Source: Neoceratodus forsteri
Taxonomy: Eukaryota; Chordata; Ceratodontiformes; Ceratodontidae
DNA length: 64,000 bases
Assembly (NCBI GenBank): GCA_016271365.2
Contig: CM028131.1
Span: 284,399,001-284,463,000 of the forward strand
Reading direction: 5' to 3'
The notes under the pieces were generated by a model, which did no database searches, was not told the origin of the DNA, and saw only the letters and a list, made by a program, of their open reading frames with translations. A program made the translations under genes and the position numbers. This document shows, one piece after another, positions 22,066 through 34,029 of this stretch (position 1 is the stretch's first letter; every line of letters starts with the position of its first letter).

Positions 22066-25058
22066 TTCAAAATTTTGTCATGGAACTCTTTGGGATTAGG
22101 TGAAAAAATGGGTGACCCAGAAACCAATAATTATCTGAAACAATTCCATCTTATTGGCATACAGGAAACTTGGGCGCTGAGTAACTTATTTTTAAGTGGT
22201 TACAGTTCATATAGTAAAAAAGCAAATAAATTAAAGCAATATGGATGGGGTGGGGGTTTAGCTATATTTGTTAAACTTAATAAAGACATTATGACTGAAG
22301 AAATAAATACCCTTAGTAATAGTATTCTCGCAGTCAAAATAACTGAGAGAAATAGAAAGATATGGTATATTATCAATGTCTATTCGCATCCTGCAGGAAG
22401 TGGTAATGGGGATCCAAACTATCTTAACGCCCCAGGTGATTTGATTGACAATATACGGAGTGATTGTCCGGATGGACGCATAATCACAATGGGTGATTTT
22501 AATGCCAGGCTGGGACAGTTACAGGGCTGCTCAGAGGATAACTCAGAGGCTCTTTCTTCTTTCCCCCAAATAAAGCCAAAACTTATAAGAAATGCCATAG
22601 ACAAAACTGTTAACAAAAAGGGTATAGAACTACATGAAATATTAACTAGAAGGAATGTTCTTCTTCTGAATGGTAGAACTCCCATTGATCCAGAGGGATA
22701 TTATTCCTTCTTAGGTGGAAACGGGGTTTCCGCCATTGATTATATCTGGATAAATCTGCACCTGATTGGCAGCTGCCTTTCTTTGCAACTGGTATCTAAG
22801 CCCGAAAGCCAGCACTTGGCATTAGAATTAAAAGTCACTGCGAAACAATTAAGCTTAAATGAAGAAAGGAAGGCCTCCACCATACAACTTAAAAAGAGGG
22901 GTATTGAATGGAAAGCCATTGAGGGTAATAATTTAGAGGCACTTCTGGAAAGTAAAAGGATATTATCAAACCTTCTGGACCTGATGGACTGACATTCAAG
23001 TCCCAAGATGATTTCAGAATTCAATTCCATTATAAACACTATGGCATATCTAAAAATTCCTTGATCAAGGTTAGAGAAACTTTTCCTTGGTATAACAATG
23101 AATGCGAAAATGCCAAAAAACATTTAAATCAAAAAGTTAGACTACTGAAACAAAAACCAGATAAAAATAGTAATAAATTAATGAATATGGCAAAAAAGGA
23201 ATACAGAGATGTCTTAATTAAAAATAAGCAGAGATAGTTATGGACTAACTCATAAAAAGCAGTCCTTCTTAAGGACAGTAAAACTTTTGGGAGTATCATA
23301 AACCATGGTACAAACAAACATAATCAAATAACATCTATTGAGTCAGGAGACTAGGTTAAACATTTTAAACAACTATTTTACAGGGAGGATCCTGAATATT
23401 TATGCAGAATGGCCAAGACCTGGGCAGTTGGAAGAATGTCTGTCCTTAAATCTGGAATCACACTTTCAGAATTAGACATTGCTCTGAATTCATTCAGGAG
23501 AAGAAAAGCCCCAGTCCCCGATGGAGTTTCCCTCAATGTAATATCAAGAACTAAACAATTCTAGATTTAGAAATAAACAATCGACAATAGACCAGTGCTA
23601 TACACTGGCTCATCTGATTACAAATAAAAGTAGTCAAAAAAAAAACTTTACTGTACCTTTATCGACTTTAAAGCAGCTTTTGATAAGGTAAACAGGATCC
23701 TTATGTAGGAAAGATTACAGGATTTAGGGATAGAACCTTCATTACTAGAAATGATTAAACTTATTGACCAAGATACTTTCACTAGCGTCCGCTTTACCAA
23801 TTCAGGAGACTTGAGTAGCTGGTTCCAAACTAACACAGGCGTGACACAAGGGTGCACATTAGCCCCACTGTTGTTTAACCTTTACTTTACCACAGTTCTT
23901 AGACAAATGTACAGTCCTGACTTTCATCTACCTAAAATTGGAGTAAAACCTATATCTTACATAGTCGGATAGTTTTCTCCCAGTACTGTCCTCTTTGTCT
24001 TACAAATATGGAGGTAAATCGATAAAGGGAAACTTAATGGTAGCCTGTGCCAAAACTAAAAGTCAACTGTTATATGGTGCTGAAATTTTGGGAATACACT
24101 GTAGAAACAACTTAGACTCCAGTCTAAACAAATTTTATAAGAAACTTCTAGGTCTTCCAAACAGTACTACTTGCCCTGGTTGGGCGAACTTGATCAATGT
24201 CTATCAAATGTCACTGCACCCAAAGATTAATTAACTATTGGATTAAGGCTTTAGGATGCCTCCTGACAGATTTCCTCACCTATGCCTGGAGGAAGCCATG
24301 GTTTAAGGCTCTGAGCTGCAAACCTGGAGACCTGGGTTTGAATCCCACAGCCCCCACTTGTATACTGTGTCACCCTGAGCAAGTCACTTAACTTCCTTGT
24401 GCTCCCAGTTTGTACCTATAAACAAGCTTTCAGCTTAGTGTGTCTCTCCTGGTAAAACGAAAAAAGCCATTAATTATGAACAATCCAATCCAATTTTTCG
24501 CTGCCTGAGAGTCCTGGAGAATATTATTAAACTAAATGGCCTCTTGCATATTATTCCAGATAGCTTGAGATGCGCTTTTGATTACATTATATTAAAGAGA
24601 CTGTAAACAACAAAATCAAGGATATCTTTATACAAAAGGATTTAGAGGCAGGTAGACTCTCTAAGGCTTGCCCCTGGCTAGCCAAAAATAAGAGAACACA
24701 TAAACTGGAAAAATACCTGTCTATACTGGTAGATACAAGACAGAGAATTTGTCTGGCAAGGTTCCGATTTGAGTCCTTCTTGACCAACTGGAAAAAGGGG
24801 CAGTATGAAGGGAAAAAGGATATAGAGATTCTCTGTAGATGTAAACTTGGACAGGACAGCCTGCTACATTTGGTTTTAATATGCCCATTATATGAGAACT
24901 ATTGCTGTCTTTTCTTAGACAGAATCTTGGAACAACAGCAATATCAGCCCCAACATTTACTGATTTATCTTCTGAACTCTCAAGATTTAGAGGTGTTGGT
25001 CCCTGTGGGCTCCCTTCTTAAAATAATTGAACAAAGAGGGCTCCACTTAAATTTTTAA
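22066..25058 (+). pseudogene. LINE ORF2 endonuclease-reverse transcriptase, decayed
   Basis: 22066-22992 is a good apurinic-like endonuclease: LSWNSLGLGEK, LIGIQETWA, YGWGGGLAIFVK, IINVYSHP, TMGDFNARLG and a final SAIDYIWI-SQHLALEL region in place of the Ser-Asp-His block. RT pieces follow: RRRKAPVPDGVSLNVI near 23490, an FIDFKAAFDKVNRIL block near 23660, TGVTQGCTLAPLLFNLYF near 23850, and MVACAKTKSQLLYGAEILG near 24060. The YADD region is destroyed near 23960. The C-terminus at 24780-25058 has CRCKLGQDSLLHLVLICPLY, a Cys/His cluster. A MIR-like SINE interrupts it. Confidence 0.7.
24300..24463 (+). mobile_element. MIR/CORE-like tRNA-derived SINE
   Basis: The B-box-like stretch CCTGGGTTTGAATCCCA is followed by CCCTGAGCAAGTCACTTAAC, the hallmark of MIR-type SINEs with an L2-like tail. 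AAGCCAT at 24293-24299 and 24464-24470 is a 7-bp target-site duplication. It interrupts the LINE ORF2 C-terminal region, so it is younger than that LINE. Confidence 0.8.
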
Positions 25059-25060
25059 AT

Positions 25061-25663
25061 AGACAGAGGTGCAACTCTGGGCAATTGGATTTTACTAGAA
25101 GTTTAGTGTAGAATAACCCATTCCTGAATGCCTCTTCCTTTTAAATCTGTCTGTCTGAACAATTATTTGATGATGATTATGTATGGATGGCTCCTTTTGC
25201 TATAAAGTCAAGTTTGCACAGATGTCTGTATATGATATTTTTAATCTGAAGTTTATAATTTGTGTCATTTTAAGGTTATGTCAGTCATATGTCTGAAATA
25301 TGATCCAATACTGGCCACAGAATATGCGCCCACAAACCCCATCAGGCTCAGGGAGTGCTGCCATCAAGCTGCCACAGACAGTGCTGCATTTTCCTCCTCT
25401 TTCTTGTCCCAGGAGTGCAGACATGCAATGACGTCTAGTACTAATGTGCTGACATCCGCTGCACTCCTCCCTTCTTTACACCATCTCTGGCAGTGCCTCT
25501 GGACATCTCCCAGGGCCACTGCAGAGCAGTGAACCCACAGCCCCCAAGGATAGGAGAGCAGTCCTCTGGATGCTCAATCCTATCCATCCCTGTCGACCCC
25601 TGACAGCCGGGATTGCGTCCAAAACTGGGTCGCCAGTGTGACACGGGTGTGGCGTCCAGTGCC
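25061..25663. other. Unassigned DNA
   Basis: This may include the LINE 3' leader end. Short open frames exist on both strands but none shows a known motif. Confidence 0.35.
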
Positions 25664-25873
25664 TCAACCTCTAGGCTGGCAGTATAGTCTAGAGGTTAGA
25701 GGAGCGAGGTGTAAACAAGCTTGGTACATTCAGCAGACCAGACCTGAGTTTGATTCTCACAACCTCCTCTTACATACTGTGTGACTCTGAGCAAGTCACT
25801 TAACTGCCCAATGCTCCCAGGTCACCCCAGAGACAGGCACTTGTGCCTAGTAGGCCTACCGGTTACCAAAGAC
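25664..25873 (+). mobile_element. MIR/CORE-like tRNA-derived SINE, second copy
   Basis: An A-box-like TATAGTCTAGAGGTTAGAG and a B-box-like GAGTTTGATTCTC precede CTCTGAGCAAGTCACTTAAC, shared with the SINE at 24300. The end runs into an A-rich stretch with (AATA)n. No clear target-site duplication was found. Confidence 0.75.
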
Positions 25874-25990
25874 TAAAAACAAAACCAAACAAAATTTAAT
25901 AAATAAATAAATAAAACCCTCAGCACCACCGGGCTAGCTGATGTATTTTATTTTTTGATTGTAATTGGATTTGCTTATATTTATGTTTTA

Positions 25991-27438
25991 CAGTCCATTC
26001 CATTTATTGTACCCGCGGTTAAAACGGGCAGTCGCTTACTGTGGGCAAAAGTAAAAAAACAAATACCATTTCCTATTGTTAACATTATCTCCCCTTCGTT
26101 TACAATGATCTAGAGACGCCTGCTATTGCGGGCATTTCAGAGCTTAGTTCACACCTCTAAATTGTTATGTGCTCAGTCTGTTCATGGTAATTGTAATCAA
26201 TTAGCGGCCAGTATTAGCTCGTTAGTGTGGATAGAAGACGTTCACGACTCAGCTCTCACTCGGTTATCATTCAAGTCATCTAAAAGCGGGCAGTTCGAAT
26301 TTCAGCAGTGCAATGATGGCAAAAAGCAAGGCACTCACTCTCAGTGAAAAAATTGAACTTTTAAACCGTATAGATGTGCTGTCTAAGATGAGCCAGCGCG
26401 ACCTGTCAGCTCAGCTTTCCCTCCCTAAATCAACAACGTAGATCTTATTAAGCAGCAAGAACAGTTGGTTACAGAATGGTATCAAAATCAAAATCCTGAT
26501 CATAAGCGCAAGAGGGATGGAAAGGATGGTGATGTAGAGAATGCCCTACTCAGGTGGTTCCAAAATGCCCGTGGCAGGGATGCGCTTATCAGTGGTCCAC
26601 TGCTAGCACAAAAGGCACTGCAGCTCGCAGTCGCCATGGGCTGAGAGGACTTTAAAGTATCTGATGGGTGGCTCCAGAGATGGAAAGCACGCAACAACAT
26701 AGGCTTTCATACAGCCCATGGGAAAAGTTAAATTCTGATGCTGTTGGTGCTGAGCACTGGCTCTTGAATGTTTTGCTAGGTCTGCTGGAGGGTTATGAAC
26801 CCAGGGACATTTTCAACTGTGATGAAACTGGCCTGTTTTATCGATGTGTTGGGTATGGCACACTAGTTTTTAAATCAGACCCACTCCTTGGCTCCAAAAA
26901 ACAAAAGGAGCGCATATCAGTGATGCTTTGCTGTAATATGGCTGGTTCTCAGAAAATGGAACCTGCTGTTGTGGGCAAGTCACTGAACCCACGCTGTTTC
27001 CGCGGAATCCATCACCTGCCAGTTCTATATAGGGCCAACCGATCCTCCTGGATGACCAGTGAAATCTTTACTGAATGGATCAAAAATTGGGACAAGCTAT
27101 GCAAAGCAGAGGAAACTTGGCGACCGTATACAAGAAGCAACTCAGTACAGGCCTGCATTACTGAGTATTTTACTGGACTGCAAAAGTAAGACTTGCTGAA
27201 AATGAATTACTGTAGTATTTTAAATTTTGTATTTGTTTGGTGACCAAAGAACCCTTCACTTTAATGATAAAATGAGTGTTCTTCAGTCTATCTATAGTAA
27301 CTTTTACAGTAATTTAACAGTTATTCTTAGACTGATAAAAAAAAGTAGCGTAGTTCGTTATTTTGGTTACAGCGACAAACGCCTATAATGGGCAAACAGT
27401 AGCAAGACAAATGTGCCCGCTATAAGCGGCTTTGACTG
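25991..27438 (+). mobile_element. Tigger (pogo-type) DNA transposon, deleted
   Basis: The left end starts CAGTCCATTCC and the right end finishes GGCTTTGACTG, giving CAGTC-type inverted ends with a GTACCCGCGG/CCCGCTATAAGCGG relation further in. TA dinucleotides flank both ends (25989-25990 and 27439-27440), the duplication expected of the Tc1/mariner superfamily. The interior encodes a transposase remnant, making the identification firm. It is 1.45 kb, shorter than complete Tigger elements, because the catalytic C-terminal half is missing. Confidence 0.88.
26314..27189 (+). pseudogene. Tigger transposase fragment
   Basis: The N-terminal part near 26314-26440 reads KALTLSEKIELLNRIDVLSK and SQRDLSAQLSLPKST, a helix-turn-helix DNA-binding region with a stop just after it. 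26668-27189 encodes YEPRDIFNCDETGLFYRC, with the first catalytic Asp in the Cys-Asp-Glu-Thr-Gly context, then KKQKERISVMLCCNMAGSQK and GKSLNPRCFRG. The protein ends before the second catalytic Asp motif. It would have bound the ends and cut DNA; this copy cannot. Confidence 0.88.
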
Positions 27439-27440
27439 TA

Positions 27441-27740
27441 TGTACTGTATAAATATTTTGTAATGGCCTATGACCGACCAAATAAAACTTAACTGGCTTG
27501 GTCAGGCAAGAAAAGACTTCACCAGGGTTAGAGTACCTAAAATAGAATTTGGGTGAGCAACTCCCACATAAAGTCACTGGTCTCATTACTATATTGGGCA
27601 ATTATCAAAATTAGACTGAGGCACAGTCAGATAAATCAACAAAGTAGTTATTAAATTTGTCAGCTAATGCTAACGCTCATTTATTACTCCTGTAGCTGTC
27701 ATAGGTGTCTCTGGGACACCATGGCCTTTCTTCAAGTAGA
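27441..27740. other. Unassigned DNA
   Basis: Short AT-rich stretch between the Tigger element and the CR1 3' end; no motif recognised. Confidence 0.35.
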
Positions 27741-28738
27741 TAGAAACATAGAAACATAGAATTTGATGGCAGATAAGGACCACTTGGCCCACTCAGTCTG
27801 CCCATTTCCCTACCTAGTAGATAAGCTGCAGATTCTAGTTAACTAACAGCCTACTTCTGCAACCCCCACTATAATTGCCTTGTGTCTGTCCCATGCATGT
27901 TTGAATTCCCCACTGTTTTAGACCACGACCTCCTCAGGAAGGCTGTTCCATGTATCCACCACTCTCTCCGTGAAAAATATTTCCTCACATTACCCCTGAG
28001 CCGTCCCCCCTCTATCTTTAAATTGTGCCCCCTTGTTCTTACACATCTCTTTTTCTGAAAGATGCTACCCTTCTGGACTTTGTTGATTCCCTTGAGGTAC
28101 TTGAACATTTCTATCATGTCCCCCAGTCCCTCCTTTCATCAAGAGTATACATATTAAGCTCTCTCAGTCTCTCTTCATATGGTTTCTGCTGCAGACCCTG
28201 CACCATTTTAGTTGCCCTCCTCGGGACTGCTTCCATCCTGTCTATGTCCTTGCGTAGATGAGGTCTCCAAAACTGCACACGGTACAGTACTCCAGATGGG
28301 GTCTCACCAACTGTCTGTACAGAGGGATAACCACTTCCCTTTTTCTACTTGTGATGCCCCTTCCTATGCATCCCAGTATCCCCTAGCTCTCCTTACCGAC
28401 TTTTCACATTGCTTACCCACCTTTAGGTCATCTGATATGACTACCCCAGGTCCCTTTCCATTTTTGTTTTGTTTGTACCTCCCTGCTGCTGTGTACTTTT
28501 CTCCTGGGTTTTTGTTTCCCAGGTGCATTACTTGCACTTCTTTGCATTGAATCTAAGTTGCCATATGTCTGACCATTCCTTCAACCTGCCAAGTCCATTC
28601 TCATCTTTTCTACCCCCTTGTGTATCAACTCTGTTACAGATCTTTGTGTCATCTGCAAAGAGGCATACCTTTCCCTCAGCCCTCTGCAATGTCACCTATA
28701 AAGATGTTAAAGAGGACTGGACCCTGTACTGAGCCCTG
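27741..28738 (-). mobile_element. 5'-truncated CR1 LINE, third copy
   Basis: The minus-strand 3' end has the same TTTCTATG repeats as the copies at 9848 and 11316. The C-terminal peptide MIEMFKYLKGINKVQKG and the active-site region LFADDTKICN near 28640 match those copies. It stops abruptly in the RT at 28738, a typical 5' truncation. Several frameshifts are present. Confidence 0.88.
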
Positions 28739-29880
28739 ATTCAGTTCTATGTATCCAAAACATTCTTTCCCCTAAACTGCTCTTGTTTCTCAATCAGATA
28801 TTATCGTTTTAAATTCCTAATTGTAGATGTACTTTTATTATGTGCTTCCTTATATGCTAAAAAAACTTAAGTCCCCATTGTTTTTGTATAATTTCCGTTT
28901 TATATCTCTATCCCTCAGTTGTTCATGTAGCTCAGGAGTAACCCACTACTGTCTAGTACCCCTAATACGTAACCTTCTAAGAGGAACAAAATAATCACAA
29001 ATAGAGTTAAATTACTTACAAAAAGCTTGCAGGGCATCACCCACAGGTAGAAAATTATCCAAAAAAGACCAGCCAAAAGCAGACAAAGCCTCTTTAGGTT
29101 TGACCATGTCTAGTTTTTTTTTAATTATGAGAATAAATGTAAGCTGGTGGTACAGATTTCCTTTTGGCAGACCAACAGCAGTACACAGGACTGTGATCAC
29201 TGATGCAGTCTGACAAAACTTCAGATTGTAAAATTTTAGCGATATCAGAAACAAGAACCCAGTCCAACACTGAAGACAATCCTGTCTTATCTAGTAGTTA
29301 ACTCAATTATTTGTGTTAACCTAAGATCTATTAACCTTGCCCTATATTTAACTGCAGCTTTCTCTGCTCAGTTCATATTAACATCACCAAGAATTATGAC
29401 CTCACAGTTATAAGGAACAGACCCTCTACATGCCTGAATTAAGTCAAGACCATCCACCTGTTTATCAGGCGACATAAATTACCATCAGTGATAGGAATTT
29501 ATTAGGTCCCAGCTTTAATGTCAGAGGCAACATTTCACAGGAGGAATGTGTTCTAATGACACATCCTGTAACACTGTTAAGTGTTTATTTATATATAAAA
29601 AAAAAAACTGCTTTTCAACCTATTCTGTCACTTCAAAAGAGATTATATCCTCAAGTTGATCTCTGAGTCCGCCACCTTTGCTGACAGCCATGTCTCTATT
29701 TACATCAAAATGATGTTAGAATGGAACAAGCAGAGAATTTATCCCACTTGGTCAATAAACTCTGCATATTCAGGTGGACAATATTAAGAGAATGTCTGGG
29801 GAAGGTAACACCACACAATTGATCTATAATGGGGCCAGGATGTAAATGTACTGATCCTGATAAAAGACTGTAACAACAAC
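28739..29880 (-). pseudogene. Rex1/Babar-like LINE endonuclease fragment
   Basis: Read on the minus strand the frames give LNMQSLLTKWDKFS near 29760, CEVIILGDVNMN near 29390 and SDCISDHSPVYCCWSAK near 29190. These correspond to the start, the Gly-Asp-x-Asn and the Ser-Asp-His blocks of an apurinic-like endonuclease. The style matches the copy at 52120-52566 (ALGDFNTN, SDHSPVTCLW). RT is cut off by the CR1 at 28738. Many stops show age. Confidence 0.65.
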
Positions 29881-30944
29881 AACAATATCAACTGTCTTTT
29901 AAAATTGCAGAATAAAGGTTGATGTTATGGTTAATAGTCACATTATGACTGGTTATATCTTTAGAAACTGAAAGAATATTGATAAGACTACCCAAGGTAA
30001 CTGTCTTTCAAAACATGATTAATAGCCAGACTCAAATAACTACACTTCTGAGAACTAAAACAAAATACATCAAGCCTTGATTAAAGGCCACAGTCAGTAA
30101 AAGTCCCATGGCAGTGCTAATTGTCATTAGACAGTATGTATTTCTTGTTCTGGATAGTCCCATTAGCAGCACTAAGTGTGCCCACCCATGTAAATAAACT
30201 CAATAATAATAAAACTCTAAACATGTTTACTATATTTGCTAACCCCAGTTTATCAAACAAAACAATTAAAATCCAGAGTTACCAAAAACTACTGAGCAAG
30301 CAGTCCATGATGATACCACAGAGGAAGCCAGGTTTTGGCAAATCAAAAGTGCCCCCAAAAAAAAAAACTCTGTCCGAATGTATTTAAAAATAAACTAAAT
30401 AACCCAGATCAAGCGATTAATCACCATACTGCCACTCTGGTGAAAAGTGCTAAGGTGAGGGTAATTTTTTAAGACCGGCAGGACCTATAATGGGTTGCCA
30501 CATTCCCAATAGGCCACTACCAATTTAAACAAAAGGGAATTAACTCAGCCACTGCCACTGATTGAGTAGCTTATTCAACAAATTTAACCTTCCAGTCAGA
30601 AGTAGGGGTAGGCAAGATTCTTTATATAAAAACTAGAGGTCAGCAGAATAATATTATTACCCTCAGTTAAAATACTGTATACTAATTCCAAAGTACCTGG
30701 ATAATATGTAAACTATTTAAGCACATCAAGTTACGATAAAACACTCAGCCAGATACCCAATAAGTGTAATGGCTTAACCAGCTAATCAAACATACATGTA
30801 GATAATACCTAATACTAATTTCTAACAAAATAAAATTAGTTTAAAACAGCCTCCCCGCAGCCTCCCATTGTAGACTCATGCTGGTAACTCATGCCACTCC
30901 TGCATGAGCCACTCACGTGTGTAGCCACTTCACAGGTAGCCAAT
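29881..30944. other. Unassigned AT-rich DNA, possibly LINE leader
   Basis: The part next to 29880 may be the 5' leader of the preceding LINE. The rest shows no recognised repeat, RNA gene or reading frame. Confidence 0.35.
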
Positions 30945-31630
30945 AACATGGCTGCACTTTTCAAGTTACAGTCTCTGCCCCTCCACACACCTGCACCTCC
31001 TCCTCCACCACCCAGTAGCCCCCCTGCTTATCGGGTCCCAGTGGGTTAACTGAACAATGTCCTCAGTGGGCAGCAACAAAGAAGATCTTCGGGACACAGG
31101 AAAGCTGAAAATGGCTGAAACTGTTGCTGTTGGAGCCTCTGGTGAGCTATTGTTTGCTGCAGGTGTTTTACTTCTTGAGCACGGCTGTGCTTTTCAAGTT
31201 ATAGTCACGTACTATCCACACTGCACTGCCTCCATCACCCGTAGCCCCCGCTACTGGGTCCCAGGAGGTAATTGAACAAAGTCCTCAGTGGGCAGACAAC
31301 AAAGGAGATCTTCAGGGCACAGCAAAGCTGAAAATGGCTGGAACTGTTGCTGTTGGAGCCTCCGGTGAGCTGCTGGTTGCTGCAGGTGTTTTACTTCTTG
31401 AGCACAGCTGTGCTTTTCAAAATACAGTCTCTGCCCCACCACACATCTGCACTGCCTCCACCACCCAGTAGCCCCCCCTTACTGGGTCCCAGTGGGTTAA
31501 TTGAACAAAGTCCTCAGCAGGCAGGCAACAAAGGAGATCATCGGGCACAGCAAAGCTGAAAATGGCTGGAACTGTTGCTGTTGGAGCCTCAGGTGAGCTG
31601 CTGGTTGCTACAGGTGTTTGAAAAGTTATA
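30945..31630 (+). repeat. Tandem repeat of about 225 bp, three copies
   Basis: TGAACAAAGTCCTCAG-type starts occur at 31051, 31273 and 31502 (spacing 222 and 229). Each unit carries GCAAAGCTGAAAATGGCTG, GGAGCCTC and CCACCCAGTAGCCCCC. The first unit is preceded by a partial copy from about 30945. Copies differ by scattered substitutions. The ORFs in it repeat the same short peptide and show no coding logic. Confidence 0.88.
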
Positions 31631-31639
31631 TTTACATAT

Positions 31640-31805
31640 TTGCACTAGGCATGGGCGGTAGTAAAACACCCTACCCTAAACACTACCTATGGGTACTTCA
31701 AACTACCCTGAAAATACCCTAATGCAAAATGGGTAGTTGGTTAGGGTCAGGTAGTTACTACCCTAATCATTCCACTACCCTATTACCCTACCCTGACTAT
31801 AACAA
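31640..31805. repeat. Degenerate CCCTA/CCCTAA-rich tract
   Basis: Many copies of ACCCTA, TACCCTAA and their complements (GGGTAG, TTAGGG) occur on both strands within 160 bases. The arrangement is irregular and partly inverted, unlike a clean telomeric array. Confidence 0.55.
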
Positions 31806-32589
31806 AATGTGAAAGACCTTGTTTTTGACTGCCCTAAACAGAGAAATCTACTCAAAAGGATCTGTCTTGAGTCAGGAAAGATAGGCACAGCTGCTCTAAG
31901 CAAGCCTGCTACTGTTTCCAAAATACAGTCTTTATATGGCTGTATAAGTATTCTTCTATAGGGCCATTGTGTATGCCCGACTACTTTTTATTAATGTGAC
32001 TTTGCCAGACAGATTGTCTACAGTAGTTAGTGAAACAGAGTCATTTAAGTAATTTGTCTATTGGGTGATTGGGTGAGAAAGGCAATTACAAGAGGCGCAG
32101 CTGCTCTGAGTGGGCCTGCTGCTGTTTCCAAAAATTAAAATCATGAGAAGAGTTGAACTGGCTATGCCAAATGTTTTATTTTTTTGTTTGTTTCATCTTT
32201 TTTCTGCTTCTCCCTGCCCTTCTGGCCTGCCACTCCTTCAGATCACGCAGTGTTAATCCCCCATTTCCATCTGCTGCACCATCCATACCATCCTCACTTG
32301 GTCTGCATCCTCTGTAGACCCAGAGTAACCCTTCCAGGAGGGCACCCCTCCCAAAGGGGACGCAGAGGAGGGGAGGTAGTTCCTGCTACCTTAATCGAGG
32401 AGTGGGGGGCTAGCAGGACCGGAGGAGGCTGTGAATGGCTACATGACTTGGGGGAATGAGGTGGCCATCATCTGGCAGCTAAGCGGGTGATTTCCACTTT
32501 TCTAGTCCCACCCACCTCCCATATTCATACGGCTACAGCAGTGTCCTGGGGCCGAGAAAATTTGGCAATGTGTGGAACCCTCCCCCCTG
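31806..32589. other. Unassigned DNA
   Basis: No recognisable element. Short frames such as 32184-32459 lack motifs. Confidence 0.35.
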
Positions 32590-33449
32590 CTTCAAGAAAC
32601 ACCTCCACCGGTCTTATTTCATCAGCTCATCTCCAGTGTCTGGGTACAGTGAGTAGAAATCAGGGTGGCTCCCTGCAACATGCTTTAATAATTATTGTGG
32701 TACCACCTAATCTGCATTTCACTGCTTGCTTAATAGTTCAAGAGACTGGGCCATCCGTACTGGACACAAAGAAAACTGCATGCCAAATCATCATGTCTTC
32801 TTTCATCAAGGACCCCAGCAACAGCTGTAACCGGGCACCATTTAGGCTAGCTTGTTTTCCATCTGGGTACCAGTATTTTATAGGACTGCAAATTGAACTA
32901 AATGCATGCCAGTATCCTTGTCTTAAACCAGTAAGGACAAAATCATTTGACCAGATTTGCCTTTCCTTGTTATGCTCCCCTAAATAAATCTGATTGGTGT
33001 TGCAATGTTGTATTGCCTCATGCACGTTTACTGGTGGTCTGTTACTGTGTTTGGAATATTCCTAATATGTGCATGCCTGATAACCAGCATTTGCAGGGGT
33101 TCCAGGAGGTCACACTGAAGCCCAGACCTCGATAAGTGGGAAACCTATGAGCATATCATTAATGTCTGTTGAAAAATGTATTGTGAATGTTGTGAGAGAT
33201 TCCTGCTTGTTCCAAGGTGTAGGACCACTTGGTGGGGTAGTGGGTGGTTATAGCTTCACAGAGGGCTGTAACAAATTTAATAAATACCCACTGAAACCTT
33301 ACTCTGAGTGGAGCTACCAAAACACTGTGTTTACCATGGGTGAGCAAACCCTGGTACTAGCTAGTTATGAACCCAGGCCCCTCAACCTGTGGATAGTAAT
33401 ACAGGCAGGGGTTGTAACCCTAGAAGTAGTGCTACCCAGGGGTTACATG
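32590..33449 (+). repeat. LTR-like repeat, partial copy
   Basis: It aligns with the later copy at 45112-46694: both have a stretch ending in GGGTGGCTCCCTGCAA or GGTAGCTCCCTGCAA, a CCCCTAAATAAATC polyadenylation-like signal (32980; 46283), CCCCTCAACCTGTG, and a shared terminus AGGGGTTACA. The GTTACA end and the downstream position of the AATAAA-type signal suggest a long terminal repeat of a Gypsy-like element, but its 5' end and an internal region are missing here. A non-LTR interspersed repeat remains possible. Confidence 0.5.
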
Positions 33450-33639
33450 TAAATGCTTCTTCTTTGAATTCCTTACTTAAACAGCTATAAAATTATACAT
33501 TCCAGAATCCCATTTAACAAGCAATGTGAAGTTTAATATACAGAGTTGCACTGGTACTGGAAGAGTGGTTCTGGTGGGGGAGGGGACTGGGATGTAGGTT
33601 TTCCTACTCTTAGCAGGGTGCTCCGCTTCAGGGCTGGTC

Positions 33640-33752
33640 ACTAGGCAGGAATGTCTACAGGTAAGGCAAATGTTATTTTTCAGGTGCCCAATCCCAGAGG
33701 CTCTGGGTGCCGCTAACAGCAACAAATCTATCATAAAATGACAAAGGAACAT
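33640..33752 (-). mobile_element. L2 LINE 3' end fragment
   Basis: The minus strand reads GGCACCCAGAGCCTCTGGGATTGGGC followed by an AATAA-rich end; the L2 copy at 34030-36580 ends with a near-identical stretch. Only the 3' tail is present. Confidence 0.75.
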
Positions 33753-34029
33753 AACAAATTTTCCAGTCTACGAATGATCACTTTCATAAATTAAAATCAG
33801 TAAAACTAGAAGAGGGTAAGGGGGAGAGGGCCATCTTGTGGATGGTGTGGCCCACTCCAGGGCTCTCTAAGTTAAGTTTTGCAGCCACTAGCCAGCAAAT
33901 CTAGTGACTGAGAACATTTATAGCCCCACAGACTCTTCCACTAGCCCAGTTGAAGTACTTTTTGGTTACATCCTACAGTACAAACCTACAGGGCTAGTTA
34001 AAGGAAAATCTTACTAGCCTAACACAGAA

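Larger units (their letters stand above)
15448..25060 (+). mobile_element. Decayed full-length-like LINE of uncertain clade, with two later insertions
   Basis: Sequence change from CR1 to an AAGATGGCGCTACGC leader marks the 5' side. A ~2-kb leader is followed by ORF1 pieces, then an endonuclease and RT. The foldback element at 18435-20431 splits ORF1 and the SINE at 24300-24463 splits the ORF2 C-terminus; sequence resumes on the other side in both cases. The endonuclease-RT style (RNAIDKTVNKKGIELHEIL, LLNGRTPIDPEG, SAIDYIWI; C-terminal CRCKLGQDSLLHLVLICPLY) suggests a Jockey/I-group or Ingi/Vingi-related element, but I cannot fix the clade. The 3' end is not clear and may lie near 25060-25150. 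Confidence 0.6.

Noticed and set aside
31640..31805. Interstitial telomere repeat
   Set aside because: CCCTAA units are few, irregular, mixed with CCCTAC and found on both strands.
32184..32987. Plus-strand frames as possible host exons
   Set aside because: No motif or splice logic; the later part overlaps the LTR-like repeat also found at 45112-46694.
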